A DNA stretch of 64,000 nt from Fundidesulfovibrio terrae (GCF_022808915.1 NZ_JAKZFS010000003.1:186001-250000), one strand, 5' to 3'; shown: positions 52,387 through 60,780, numbered from the stretch's first letter. Translations and numbers: made by a program. Notes: generated by a model not told the origin, from the sequence alone.

Positions 52387-53538
52387 ATGCGCTACCTCAG
52401 CTGGCTCTTTTCGCTGTTTCTGCACCTGACGGTGGTCCTGGGGAGCATCCTCCTGGCCAACATGGAGTTCCGCACGATCCGCCTGGACGTTCCGGTCTAC
52501 GAGGTGGAAATCGTGGACCTGCGCACGCCCGGCCCCAACCTCAAGCCCGACGCTGCCCCCGGCTGGGAAGGCCCCGGACAGCCCGGTCAGCCCAACATCC
52601 CCGAGCCGCCCGGCCCCAAGCCCGACCAGCCCCCTGGACCTCCCGAGGCCAAGAACATCCCCGAGCCGCCCAAGCCTGATCCGGCCGCCGAGGCCGCCAA
52701 GAAGGCGGTTGAGAAAGCCGCTGAAGAAGCGGCCAAGAAAGCCGCAGCCGAAAAGGCAGCGGTTGAAGAGGCGACCAAGAAGGCGGCCGCCGAGAAAGCC
52801 GTGGCTGAAAAGGCCGCAGCCGAAAAAGCCGCCAAGGAGAAGGCCGCGGCCGACGAAGCCGCGCGCATCGCCGCCGAGAACGCCAAGAAGGCGGCCGAGG
52901 AAGCGGCCAAGAAAGCCGCAGCCGAAAAAGCCGCCAAGGACGCGGCGGACAAGGCGGCCAAGGAAAAGGCCGACAAAGAGAAGGCCGAGAAGGAAGCCAA
53001 GGAGAAGGCCGCCAAGGAAGCGGCCGACAAGGCAGCCAAGGACGCGGCGGACAAAGCGGCCAAGGAGAAAGCCGCCAAGGACGCCGCCGACCGGGCCGCC
53101 AAGGAACGCCAGGACGTGCTCAGCCAAGCTCTCAAGGACGCCAAGGCCAAGTCCGGCAACAACTCGTCGTCCTCCAACGCCGTGTCCCAGGAACTGGCCA
53201 AGCTGCGCCAGCAGGCCGGACAGGGCGGTGGCGGAGGAGGAGGCGGTGGCGGCGGCGCGGGTGCGTCCGAGGCCGTCTACGGGGCTATTGTCGAGAAGCT
53301 CATCAAGCAGAACTGGCGTTTCCCCCAATTCGCCAACCTGAAGCTCATTTGCGTGGTGGAATTGCAAATCACCCGTGAAGGGCGTATTCAATCGACCCGT
53401 CTGGTCCAGTCTTCGGGGCGGTCCGACTTCGACAACTCGGCGCTTCGGGCGGTGCAGGAGACCGAAAACCTGCCCCAGCCCCCGTCGCCGAACCTGAGCC
53501 GGCTGGAATTGACCTTCAACTCACAGGAAAAACGTTAG
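52387..53538 (+). CDS. tolA: TolA-like protein with TonB-type C-terminus
   Basis: A 383-residue energy-transducing protein. An N-terminal helix (LSWLFSLFLHLTVVLGSILL), a Pro-rich stretch (GPGQPGQPNIPEPPGPKP), then about 140 residues of Ala/Lys/Glu coiled coil made of KKAAEEAAKKAA-like repeats follow. After a Gly-rich linker comes a C-terminal TonB/TolA domain (VYGAIVEKLIKQNWRFP; SGRSDFDNSALRAVQ). It spans the periplasm and links TolQR to TolB/Pal. Position and architecture support TolA, although the C-terminus is TonB-like. Confidence 0.88.
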   Translation: MRYLSWLFSLFLHLTVVLGSILLANMEFRTIRLDVPVYEVEIVDLRTPGPNLKPDAAPGWEGPGQPGQPNIPEPPGPKPDQPPGPPEAKNIPEPPKPDPAAEAAKKAVEKAAEEAAKKAAAEKAAVEEATKKAAAEKAVAEKAAAEKAAKEKAAADEAARIAAENAKKAAEEAAKKAAAEKAAKDAADKAAKEKADKEKAEKEAKEKAAKEAADKAAKDAADKAAKEKAAKDAADRAAKERQDVLSQALKDAKAKSGNNSSSSNAVSQELAKLRQQAGQGGGGGGGGGGGAGASEAVYGAIVEKLIKQNWRFPQFANLKLICVVELQITREGRIQSTRLVQSSGRSDFDNSALRAVQETENLPQPPSPNLSRLELTFNSQEKR

Positions 53539-53540
53539 CT

Positions 53541-54866
53541 ATGACGACACTCCGCACGAGCTTCGTCCGCTGCGCGCTCGCCGCGCTCGCCACCATGGTG
53601 CTCTCCGCCAACGCCCTCGCCCAGGACACCCTCGCGGTCGAAATCCAGGGGCCGGGACAGGCGCGGATGAACATCGTCCAGTCCAAGCCTTTCGCCGACG
53701 GCAACATGCCCGCCGACGCACAGTACCTGAACGAGCTCATCCGCAAGAACCTGGCCTTCATGCCCTTCCTCAAGGTCATGAGCGACACCGACATCCTGGG
53801 CGGCGCGACCCTGCCTGGCCCCAAGGCCGAACAGATCGACTTCAAGCCCTTCTCCCTGGCCAAGGTGGACCTTCTGGTCACTGCCGTCTGGAAGCCGGGC
53901 AAAGGCCTGGGCGACGTGGAGCTGCGCGCCTTCGAGGTCTATTCGCAGAAACTTCTGCTGGGCAAGGTGTACGGCAGCGTCACCCGCGACCAACTGCCCG
54001 AGGTGGCCGACCGCTTCTGCATGGAGCTCATGGCCCTGCTCACCGGCCAGGGCACCATCTTCAAGGCCAAGCTGGCGTTCGTTAAGCCCTCGGGCAAGGG
54101 CAAGGACATCTGGATGGTCGGGGCCATGGGCCGCGATCTCGCCCAGGTGACCCGCTACGGCGACTTGGGCATGGCCATCTCCCCGGCCTGGTCCTGGGAC
54201 GGCGGACGCATCTGCTTCACGCTCATCGGCTCCACCTCGCACTACCTGGGCATCTCCAGCGGCGGCAAGGCCAACGTCTACACCCTGCCCTCGTCCACGG
54301 TCATCAGCCCGCACTTCATGCCGAACGGCACCGTGGCCGTGGCCCTGAACATCCGGGGCAACACCGACATCTTCACCCTGGACGGTTCCTACAAGAACAC
54401 CGCCACCGCCCTGGTATCCGACCCGTCCATCGACGTGTCCCCCAGCTTCGACCAGTCCGGCAACCTGATGGCCTTCGTTTCCGACCGCCTCGGCAACCCC
54501 AACGTCTTCATCAAGGACCTCTCGTCCGGGTCGGTTCGCCGCGCCACCAAGTCCGGCTACAACACCAACCCGTCCATGAGCCCCGACGGCAAGTACGTGA
54601 CCTACTCCAAGCAGGCCGGCGGCGGACACCGCATCTACGTCTACGAATTGGCCACGGACACCGAGAAGCAGGTCAGCTTCGGGCCCGGCTCCGACGAGAA
54701 CCCCACCTTCGCCCCGGACAGCTACTTCATCGCCTTCTCCTCCAGCCGGGCGGGCGGACGCAAACTGTATCTTACCACGCGCAACGGAGACGGTGCTGTC
54801 CAGATTCCCACAGGCGACGGCGAGGCCCTCATGCCCGCCTTCAGCCCCGTGGCCGCCAAGGACTGA
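53541..54866 (+). CDS. tolB: Tol-Pal system beta-propeller protein TolB
   Basis: A 441-residue periplasmic protein. Its signal peptide (MTTLRTSFVRCALAALATMV…ALAQ) is followed by the TolB N-terminal domain and a six-bladed propeller of PD40-like repeats (SFDQSGNLMAFVSDRLGNPN; PSMSPDGKYVTYSKQAGGGH; PTFAPDSYFIAFSSSRAGGR). It binds Pal and TolA. The ATG is 2 bases after the tolA stop. A strong terminator follows, separating it from pal. Confidence 0.93.
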   Translation: MTTLRTSFVRCALAALATMVLSANALAQDTLAVEIQGPGQARMNIVQSKPFADGNMPADAQYLNELIRKNLAFMPFLKVMSDTDILGGATLPGPKAEQIDFKPFSLAKVDLLVTAVWKPGKGLGDVELRAFEVYSQKLLLGKVYGSVTRDQLPEVADRFCMELMALLTGQGTIFKAKLAFVKPSGKGKDIWMVGAMGRDLAQVTRYGDLGMAISPAWSWDGGRICFTLIGSTSHYLGISSGGKANVYTLPSSTVISPHFMPNGTVAVALNIRGNTDIFTLDGSYKNTATALVSDPSIDVSPSFDQSGNLMAFVSDRLGNPNVFIKDLSSGSVRRATKSGYNTNPSMSPDGKYVTYSKQAGGGHRIYVYELATDTEKQVSFGPGSDENPTFAPDSYFIAFSSSRAGGRKLYLTTRNGDGAVQIPTGDGEALMPAFSPVAAKD

Positions 54867-54899
54867 TGCGCTGAGCAATTACGATCGTGTAATGTGTCA

Positions 54900-54939
54900 G
54901 GCAAGCCTTGCGCCCCCCTTGCGCAAGGCTTGCCTTTTT
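54900..54939 (+). terminator. Strong Rho-independent terminator after tolB
   Basis: GGCAAGCCTTGCGC / GCGCAAGGCTTGCC perfect 14-bp stem, 7-base loop, then TTTTT. It is one of the clearest terminators in the window. Confidence 0.92.
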
Positions 54940-54953
54940 CATGCAAGAGAGTA

Positions 54954-54981
54954 TTGGTTTCGGCCGTCGGCGGAATACAAT
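54954..54981 (+). promoter_or_regulatory. Candidate promoter for pal
   Basis: TTGGTT (54954-54959), 16 bases, then TACAAT (54976-54981). It lies between the tolB terminator and the pal ATG, where a promoter would be needed. Confidence 0.5.
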
Positions 54982-55045
54982 CATCCGTCCGATGTAACGC
55001 GGTTACGGGTGGCCGCGTCATGTTACGCAAGAGGAGGAAAACAAA

Positions 55046-55552
55046 ATGAAGAGCAGACTGTTGTTGGCTGTCATGGCGCTTCTGTGCCTTTCCCTGATGA
55101 GCTTCGGTTGCGCCAGCAAGAAGGTGGCCGGCCCCGACAAGGACAACTGGGAAGAGCAGGAGCGCGAGCGCCTGGCCAAGGAGCGCGAACTGCGCGAGAA
55201 GCTCGGCCGCGTCGCCGGTGAGCTGGGCTCCATGATCTACTTCGATCTGGACCGCTACGACCTCAAGCCCGAAGCCCGTCAGGTCCTGACCCGCAAGGCT
55301 GAGATCATGAAGCAGTACCCCGAGATCAAGCTGGTCGTCGAAGGCAACTGCGACGAGCGCGGAACCGCCGAGTACAACCTGGCCCTGGGCGAACGCCGCG
55401 CCCGCGCCGCCGCCGACTACCTGGTGAACCTGGGCGTCCCCGCCGCCAAGCTCTCCATCGTGAGCTACGGCAAGGAGCGCCCCATCGATCCCGGCCACAA
55501 CGAGGCCGCCTGGTCCAAGAACCGTCGCGACGAGTTCAAGCCCAGCTACTAA
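55046..55552 (+). CDS. pal: Peptidoglycan-associated lipoprotein Pal
   Basis: A 168-residue outer-membrane lipoprotein. The signal ends SLMSFGC with the lipidated Cys; Ser at -3 is less usual. A charged helical linker precedes the OmpA domain (IYFDLDRYDLKPEARQVLTR; EGNCDERGTAEYNLALGERR; RDEFK near the end), which binds diaminopimelate in peptidoglycan. AAGAGGAGG lies upstream of the ATG. It is preceded by the tolB terminator and its own candidate promoter, and followed by a terminator. Confidence 0.93.
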   Translation: MKSRLLLAVMALLCLSLMSFGCASKKVAGPDKDNWEEQERERLAKERELREKLGRVAGELGSMIYFDLDRYDLKPEARQVLTRKAEIMKQYPEIKLVVEGNCDERGTAEYNLALGERRARAAADYLVNLGVPAAKLSIVSYGKERPIDPGHNEAAWSKNRRDEFKPSY

Positions 55553-55574
55553 GCCTCTATCAGCCCGATCCCGA

Positions 55575-55603
55575 AAGGCCGTGGGGAAACCCGCGGCCTT
55601 TTT
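55575..55603 (+). terminator. Rho-independent terminator after pal
   Basis: AAGGCCG…CGGCCTT stem with inner GGG/CCC pairing and a GAAA-type loop, then TTTTTC. Confidence 0.82.
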
Positions 55604-55656
55604 CATTGCATCCAAGGGTTTGACAAGCCCGGCCCGATCTGACAGCCCTGACTCCC

Positions 55657-56634
55657 ATGAACACGACTCCGCTCTCCCTCGACGACCTCGGCCTCGAAGC
55701 CACCACCCTGGAATGCATCAAGGCGCGCATCGCCCTGAACCAGCCGCCCATCTACGACATCCCCGTGGACATCGCCCGCAAGGCCCTGGAGATCGCCCAG
55801 GCGCAGTTCAAGGACAAGCCCAAAGCCCTCTCCGACGACCTCACCCTTCCCGTCGGCCCCACCGGCACACTGGGCATCAGGCTGCTGCGCCCCTCGGGCG
55901 CGCCCGGCAAGCTCCCGGCCGCGGTCTACCTGCACGGCGGAGGCTGGGTGCTCGGCAGCCCCGACACCCACGACCGCCTCGCCCGCGACATCGTGGCCAC
56001 CTCGGGCGTGGCCCTGGTCATGGTGCGCTACGACCGAGCCCCCGAGGCCCGCTACCCAGTGGCCCTGGAACAGGCATACGCCGCCACCGCCTGGATCGCC
56101 GAGAACGGCGAAGCCCTGGGCCTGGACAGCTCGCGCTTGGCCGTGGCCGGGGACAGCGCCGGGGCATCCCTGGCCGCGGGCGTGGCCATCCTGGCCAAAC
56201 GCCGCCAGGGACCGCGCATCCGGCACCAGACGCTCATCTACCCCGTCACCGACGCCTCCTGCTCGCTCCAGTCGTACCTGGATTTCGAGGACGGCCCCAA
56301 CCTCACCCGCAGGGCCATGCAGTGGTACTGGGACCAATATGCCCCGGACGCCGACTCCAAGGCCCAGGATACCGCCTCGGTGCTGAACGCCTCCCGGGAC
56401 AGCCTGACGGGCCTGCCCCCGGCGCTGGTCATCACTGCGGAATTCGATGTGCTGCGCGACGAAGGCGAAGCCTACGCCCGAAACATGCTCAAGGCGGGCG
56501 TCCCAGTCACGGCCACCCGTTACCTGGGGACCATCCACGGCTTCTGCGCCAACAACACCCTGGCCGGAACACCGGCGACCCGGGCGGCCATCGCCCAGGT
56601 GGGAGCGGCGCTGAAAGCGCATTTGAGAGCGTAA
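55657..56634 (+). CDS. Alpha/beta hydrolase, HSL-type esterase
   Basis: A 325-residue esterase/lipase of the hormone-sensitive-lipase group. The oxyanion motif HGGG is in AVYLHGGGWVLGSPDTHD, and the nucleophile Ser in VAGDSAGASLAAGVA. Asp is likely in AEFDVLRDEGEAYA and His in GTIHGFCANN. There is no signal peptide, so it is cytosolic. The physiological ester is unknown. It stands alone between the pal terminator and a repeat array. Confidence 0.88.
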   Translation: MNTTPLSLDDLGLEATTLECIKARIALNQPPIYDIPVDIARKALEIAQAQFKDKPKALSDDLTLPVGPTGTLGIRLLRPSGAPGKLPAAVYLHGGGWVLGSPDTHDRLARDIVATSGVALVMVRYDRAPEARYPVALEQAYAATAWIAENGEALGLDSSRLAVAGDSAGASLAAGVAILAKRRQGPRIRHQTLIYPVTDASCSLQSYLDFEDGPNLTRRAMQWYWDQYAPDADSKAQDTASVLNASRDSLTGLPPALVITAEFDVLRDEGEAYARNMLKAGVPVTATRYLGTIHGFCANNTLAGTPATRAAIAQVGAALKAHLRA

Positions 56635-56648
56635 GAGAAGAGAAAGAT

Positions 56649-56687
56649 GCCTCCGGCGGCCAAAGGGACGAGTCCCTTTGGAATCCC
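56649..56687. repeat. Dispersed palindromic repeat, copy 6
   Basis: GCCTCCGGCGGCCAAAGGGA, then CGAGTCCCTTTGGAATCCC. The stem is AAAGGGAC/GTCCCTTT. It opens the second composite array. Confidence 0.88.
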
Positions 56688-56695
56688 CTTGAGCT

Positions 56696-56830
56696 TCGCG
56701 GGCCTGACCGGCATGCCAGTCAGGCCCGCGAGCATATTATCGAGGGTCCGGGGGATCATCCCCCTGGCGGGTGCAGGGCAGCGCCCAGCCGGGTCCGGGC
56801 GGAGCCCGGCTGGGCCTGGGGCGGCTCCCC
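56696..56830. repeat. Composite hairpin array, copy B
   Basis: Arms TCGCGGGCCTGAC (56696-56708) and GTCAGGCCCGCGA (56719-56731) enclose GGCATGCC. The same module order as copy A follows: GAGGGTC, GGGGGATCATCCCCC, GCGGGTGCAGGGCAG and CCGGGTCCGGGCGGAGCCCGG. It fills the gap between the esterase and the convergent flavoprotein gene. Confidence 0.8.
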
Positions 56831-56835
56831 AGCTC

Positions 56836-57411
56836 TTATCCCTGCAGCTTCTTCATAAGCCAAGCCATGTTGCGTCCCAGGTCGGCCATGGTCTTGAGCC
56901 CCTCCTGGTCGCCTTCGACCTGGCCGATCTCGCGGCCGAAGCCCATGTTCCAATAGCTGGAGCCGGGCACGATCATCTGCCCGATGAAGAAGAAGGAGTT
57001 GAGCGAGTTGAAGGTCTGCATGCCGCCGCCCCGACGCATCGTCACCACGGCCGCCCCCACTTTGCGGGCGAACATGTCGTCGCAAGCGCGGGCGACCATG
57101 CCGGAGCGTTCGATGACCGCGCGCAGTCCGGCGGTGACGTCGGCGAAGTAGGTGGGCGAGGCCAGGATGATGCCGTCGGCGTCCACCATCAGCTCGATCA
57201 AGTCGTTGATCTTGTCTTTCTTGACGGCGCAGCGCTTGTCCTTGCGCTTGAAGCATTCGTAGCAGGCGGTGCAACCGGTGAACTTCGTGCCGTGGAGTTG
57301 TTCCAGGCGGGTTTCGATGCCTTCCTTTTCCAGTTCGGCGAATACGGCACGCACCATGATGGCGGTGTTACCGTCCTTGCGGGCGCTGCCGTTGATGGCC
57401 AGGACCTTCAT
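56836..57411 (-). CDS. NAD(P)H-dependent FMN reductase / flavodoxin-fold protein
   Basis: A 191-residue flavodoxin-like protein. The N-terminal FMN phosphate loop is VLAINGSARKDGNTAIM, and ILASPTYFADVTAGLRAVIERSG is the second FMN region. Cysteines in GCTACYECFKRKDKRC are spaced like the compact cluster motif of Fe-S flavoproteins, so an Fe-S center is possible. It lies 61 bases downstream of the LUD gene on the same strand, separated by a hairpin. Confidence 0.85.
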   Translation of the reverse strand: MKVLAINGSARKDGNTAIMVRAVFAELEKEGIETRLEQLHGTKFTGCTACYECFKRKDKRCAVKKDKINDLIELMVDADGIILASPTYFADVTAGLRAVIERSGMVARACDDMFARKVGAAVVTMRRGGGMQTFNSLNSFFFIGQMIVPGSSYWNMGFGREIGQVEGDQEGLKTMADLGRNMAWLMKKLQG

Positions 57412-57438
57412 CGTCGCTGCTCCTTGCGGGATGGGGGA

Positions 57439-57465
57439 GGCGCGCCCTGAAGGGCCGGGCGCGCC
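57439..57465 (-). other. Intercistronic hairpin between LUD and flavoprotein genes
   Basis: GGCGCGCCC / GGGCGCGCC perfect 9-bp stem with a 9-base loop. No T run follows on the minus strand. It may lower or process downstream expression rather than end it. Confidence 0.4.
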
Positions 57466-57472
57466 GGGGAAG

Positions 57473-58126
57473 TTAGAAGCCGAGGTCTTCGTTGATGAGG
57501 ATTACGGTGGTGCGCTCCTTGGGGGCGGACTTCACGGTGATCGTCCAGGTGTTGCAGATGCGCTCGGGCGAAGGGCAGTCCTCGCAGTGGTGGGTGGCCA
57601 CGCAGGGGGTCTTCCTGGAGAGCCGGGCGGCGTTGACGGGCGCGGCCAGGTCGCGGATGCGCTCCATGGCGGTGTATTCGTCGGAGCAGAGCTTGTTGCG
57701 CCCGGCCAGGACGATGACTTTCTTGGGCCCGAAGGTCAGGGAGGCCACGCGGTTACCGGAGCCGTCCAGGTTCACCAGGGCGCCCTGGGCGGTGACGGCG
57801 TTGGTGCTGGTGATGAAGAGGTCGGCCAGCAGGGCCTGGCGGCGCAGCTCGATCATTTCGGCCGGGGGCAGGGAGTAGTTGTATGTGTCGAAGATCTTGA
57901 GATCGGGCATGGCCTTGACGGCCTCGTAGATGCCGGAGTCCACGATGGTCATGGAGCCGCCGAAGGAGACAGAGCCGGGCTTGATCTCGGGGAAAAGGGT
58001 TTCGAGCACGAGTTTCTTGGCGTCCAGGGCGGTTTCGACCACATGGGCGGCGAAATTGTTCTTGCGCAGGGCCGTGGCGGTTTCTTCCAGGCGGGCTTTA
58101 TGGAATTCAATCAGTTTCGGGTGCAT
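57473..58126 (-). CDS. LUD-domain (lactate utilisation protein-like) protein
   Basis: A 217-residue LUD/YkgG-family protein (former DUF162), related to LutC and parts of LutB, which act in lactate oxidation. Blocks are VSFGGSMTIVDSGIYEAV, ALLADLFITSTNAVTAQGAL, and GPKKVIVLAGRNKLCSDEYTA. It has a cysteine-rich end CVATHHCEDCPSPERIC that could bind metal. The start at 58126 (MHPKLIEFHKA) has AAGGA upstream. No lutA/lutB partner is adjacent. Confidence 0.82.
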   Translation of the reverse strand: MHPKLIEFHKARLEETATALRKNNFAAHVVETALDAKKLVLETLFPEIKPGSVSFGGSMTIVDSGIYEAVKAMPDLKIFDTYNYSLPPAEMIELRRQALLADLFITSTNAVTAQGALVNLDGSGNRVASLTFGPKKVIVLAGRNKLCSDEYTAMERIRDLAAPVNAARLSRKTPCVATHHCEDCPSPERICNTWTITVKSAPKERTTVILINEDLGF

Positions 58127-58227
58127 GGCGAGTCCTTGTTGACAGAAGGTTGAGCGGGTCTTACGACACGTTCGCATGTAGCGCCGGGGGGCGGTCAAGT
58201 CCAGGGGTGATAACTCCGGCGCAGCTC

Positions 58228-58256
58228 TTGACGGCCGGCCCGCTTACGGCTATGAA
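58228..58256 (+). promoter_or_regulatory. Sigma-70 promoter for rpmH-rnpA-yidD-yidC-jag
   Basis: TTGACG (58228-58233), exactly 17 bases, then TATGAA (58251-58256), about 40 bases before the rpmH ATG. Both boxes are good matches. Confidence 0.7.
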
Positions 58257-58288
58257 ACCGAGTTCCATTTTTCACCAAGATCACGGAG

Positions 58289-58807
58289 ATGACTCATGAA
58301 GAGAACATACCAGCCGTCCAACACCAGACGCAAACGCACCCACGGATTTTTGGTGCGCTCCCGTACCAAGAACGGCAGGGCGATCATTCGCCGCCGCCGG
58401 GCCAAGGGCCGCAAACGCCTGGGCATCTAGGGTTTCCTCGGGCCTTTCACCTGGTCAAGCGCCAGCAATTCCTCGATTGTTACGAGCGGGGACGGCGCTT
58501 CCATTCCAAGGGCTTCATCCTTTTCGTGCTTGTCCGGCCAGCCGAGCCTCCGCACTGGAGGCTCGGGCTGGCGGTGAGCAAGAAGACCGGCCACGCCGCG
58601 CTTCGCAACCGGGTGAAGAGGCTTTTGAGGGAATTTTTCCGGCTCCACGGCCCCGTGATCCCTGGCGGGATCGACATCGTGGCGGTTCCGAAGAAACACC
58701 TGGACGTAAGCGGCCTGACGCTCGATGCGCTCACACGAGACATCGAGCCGGTACTCGAAAAGCTGAAGGCCAACCAGGAACCCCACTCCCGCCGGAAAGA
58801 AACCTAG
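58289..58807 (+). CDS. rnpA: RNase P protein component, candidate extended form overlapping rpmH
   Basis: The RNase P protein matures tRNA 5' ends with the P RNA. The conserved domain starts near [21 protein letters not shown] and contains [28 protein letters not shown], the RNR RNA-binding signature. In this frame no ATG, GTG or TTG exists between 58289 and the conserved domain. The only standard start is the ATG at 58289, seven bases before the rpmH ATG, giving 172 residues with a 53-residue Gln/Pro-rich extension encoded over all of rpmH. The same layout is described for Thermus. A non-standard start (ATT, ATA or CTG) after or inside rpmH is the alternative. Confidence 0.8.
   Translation: MTHEENIPAVQHQTQTHPRIFGALPYQERQGDHSPPPGQGPQTPGHLGFPRAFHLVKRQQFLDCYERGRRFHSKGFILFVLVRPAEPPHWRLGLAVSKKTGHAALRNRVKRLLREFFRLHGPVIPGGIDIVAVPKKHLDVSGLTLDALTRDIEPVLEKLKANQEPHSRRKET
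58296..58430 (+). CDS. rpmH: 50S ribosomal protein L34
   Basis: A 44-residue, highly basic L34: [18 protein letters not shown], then [20 protein letters not shown], ending RKRLGI. This is the normal length for the family. GGAG ends 7 bases before the ATG, an ideal spacing. It lies in the classic rpmH-rnpA-yidD-yidC-jag order. The whole gene is contained within the open rnpA frame in another reading frame. Confidence 0.97.
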   Translation: MKRTYQPSNTRRKRTHGFLVRSRTKNGRAIIRRRRAKGRKRLGI

Positions 58808-58880
58808 GACTACCTGGGGGCTTGCCGGACGGGTCCGCATGGACCCACAATCCAGGCCGCGAGGCCCGGTTCGGGATACT

Positions 58881-59147
58881 ATGCAAAGGCTTTTACTCGC
58901 GCTCATCGCCTTGTACCGGTATTGCATTTCCCCTTTGATTCCGGGGCATTGCCGGTTCACCCCTTCCTGTTCGGAGTACGCGCGCGAAGCCGTCCTCCGG
59001 TTCGGTCCCTTTCGCGGCTCCCTTCTCGCCGCCTGGCGGCTCCTGCGCTGCCATCCCCTTTGCAAGCCCGGCTACGACCCCGTTCCCACAACCCTGAGCT
59101 GGCACGCGTACATCCCGCGACGCCGCGCGCGGCTTGCCGCGAAATAG
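58881..59147 (+). CDS. yidD: Membrane protein insertion efficiency factor YidD
   Basis: An 88-residue YidD from the ATG at 58881 ([20 protein letters not shown]). The family signature [21 protein letters not shown] and [16 protein letters not shown] follow. It assists YidC-dependent insertion at the membrane. An in-frame ATG at 58839 would add 14 residues but matches the family length less well. It overlaps none of its neighbours and precedes yidC by 10 bases. Confidence 0.9.
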   Translation: MQRLLLALIALYRYCISPLIPGHCRFTPSCSEYAREAVLRFGPFRGSLLAAWRLLRCHPLCKPGYDPVPTTLSWHAYIPRRRARLAAK

Positions 59148-59157
59148 GACGTTTCCC

Positions 59158-60771
59158 ATGGAAAACAACAAGCGCGTTTTGCTCGCCATCGTCTTGTGCC
59201 TGGGCGTGCTCATCGCCTGGCAGTACTTTTTCCCTAAAAACGCCTTGATCCAGAAGGCCCAGCCCGGACAGCAGCAGACCCAGCAGGCCGACGCCCAAAA
59301 CGCCGCCAAGCCCACGGCCAAGCCCGACGCCACCATGGCCTCGGCCGAGCCCCTGGCCGGAACGCCCATCACCATCACCACCCCCCTCTATACCGCCACC
59401 CTGCTCAACACCGGCGGCGTGCTCCAGCATTTTAGCCTGAGCAAGTACAAGCTTTCGTTGGATAAAGACTCCCCCAACATGGACCTCGTTTCCGGCCAGG
59501 CCGCGTCCAAGGCCCCCATGGGCCTCATCGTCAACGGCCAGGCCACCTGGCGCGACGCCAAGTGGACCACCGACGCCAAGGACACCTCCCTCGAGCCCGG
59601 CAAGTCCACCACCCTGACCTTCACCGGCACCCTGGGCGGCCTGACCATCAAGCGCGAGCTGACCTTCCACGCCGACAAGTACGAGATCGACGAGGCCGTG
59701 ACCCTGGTCTCCCAGACCGCGCAGGTCTCGCGCGTGGCCTTCACCCTGGCGGCGGGCAGCCTGACCGGCGGCGAAGCCAACTACAACCCCACCCGCGCCG
59801 CCTACATGGACAAGAGCCTGGAGGAGATCACCAGCCTCGACAAGATCAAGGACGGCAAGGTGGTCGACGCTGGCGGCAAGTGGGCCGCCGTGGAGAGCAA
59901 CTACTTCATTTCCGCCCTGGTGCCCTCGGGCACGGCCGTGCTCAAGCTGCAGCACGTGGAGGACGTCACCCGCCTGGCCGCCGAAAAGGACGGCATCTCG
60001 CTTGCGGCCGGACAGCCCGTGAAGGTGGAGAACAGCTACTATCTGGGCCCCAAGGAGCGCGCCACCCTGGCCACCGCGCCCAACGACCTCAAGGCCGCCC
60101 TGAACTACGGCATGTTCCACATCCTGGCCGAGGCCTGCCTGTGGCTGCTGCACTTCCTCTACGGCTACGTGCACAACTACGGCGTCTCCATCATTCTCCT
60201 CACCGTGTTCATCAAGCTGTGCTTCTGGCCCCTGTCCCAGAAGAGCTACAAGTCCATGGAGAAGATGCGCAAGCTCCAGCCCATGATGGCCGCCATCCGC
60301 GAGAAGCACGGCGACGACCGCGAGAAGATGAACGCGGAACTCATGCAGCTCTACAAGACCTACAAGGTCAATCCGGCCGGTGGCTGCCTGCCCATCGTGG
60401 TGCAGATTCCCGTGTTCTTCGGCCTCTACCAGGCCCTGCTCAACTCCATCGAACTGCGCCACGCCTCGTTCATCACGCACCTGCCCTTCACCAACATGAC
60501 CTGGCTGGCCGACCTCTCCGCTAAGGACCCCTACTACATCACGCCGCTCATCATGGGCGCGACCATGTTCCTGCAGCAGAAGATGTCCCCGCCCCCGGGC
60601 GACCCCACCCAGGCCAAGGTGATGCTGTTCATGCCGGTGATCTTCACCTTCATGTTCCTGAACTTCCCCTCGGGCCTGGTCGTCTACTGGCTGGTCAACA
60701 ACGTGCTCTCCATCGCCCAGCAGGGTCTGCTCATGAAGGGAAGCGCGGTCCAGACCGCGAAGAAGGCCTAA
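59158..60771 (+). CDS. yidC: Membrane protein insertase YidC
   Basis: A 537-residue YidC of the Gram-negative type. The first helix (RVLLAIVLCLGVLIAWQYFF) is followed by a Gln/Ala-rich spacer, the large periplasmic P1 domain, and a C-terminal five-helix core (YGVSIILLTVFIKLCFWPLSQKSYKSM; GGCLPIVVQIPVFFGLYQAL; FPSGLVVYWLVNNVLSIAQQ). The conserved Lys/Arg-rich cytoplasmic hairpin KMRKLQPMMAAIREKHGDD is present. AGGA lies 8-9 bases before the ATG at 59158. Confidence 0.95.
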   Translation: MENNKRVLLAIVLCLGVLIAWQYFFPKNALIQKAQPGQQQTQQADAQNAAKPTAKPDATMASAEPLAGTPITITTPLYTATLLNTGGVLQHFSLSKYKLSLDKDSPNMDLVSGQAASKAPMGLIVNGQATWRDAKWTTDAKDTSLEPGKSTTLTFTGTLGGLTIKRELTFHADKYEIDEAVTLVSQTAQVSRVAFTLAAGSLTGGEANYNPTRAAYMDKSLEEITSLDKIKDGKVVDAGGKWAAVESNYFISALVPSGTAVLKLQHVEDVTRLAAEKDGISLAAGQPVKVENSYYLGPKERATLATAPNDLKAALNYGMFHILAEACLWLLHFLYGYVHNYGVSIILLTVFIKLCFWPLSQKSYKSMEKMRKLQPMMAAIREKHGDDREKMNAELMQLYKTYKVNPAGGCLPIVVQIPVFFGLYQALLNSIELRHASFITHLPFTNMTWLADLSAKDPYYITPLIMGATMFLQQKMSPPPGDPTQAKVMLFMPVIFTFMFLNFPSGLVVYWLVNNVLSIAQQGLLMKGSAVQTAKKA

Positions 60772-60780
60772 GGAGCAGTC

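Noticed and set aside
52680-53110. Near-identical short repeats resembling a repeat array.
   Set aside because: They encode the in-frame Ala/Lys/Glu coiled coil of TolA; there are no regular spacers, so it is not a CRISPR or tandem non-coding array.
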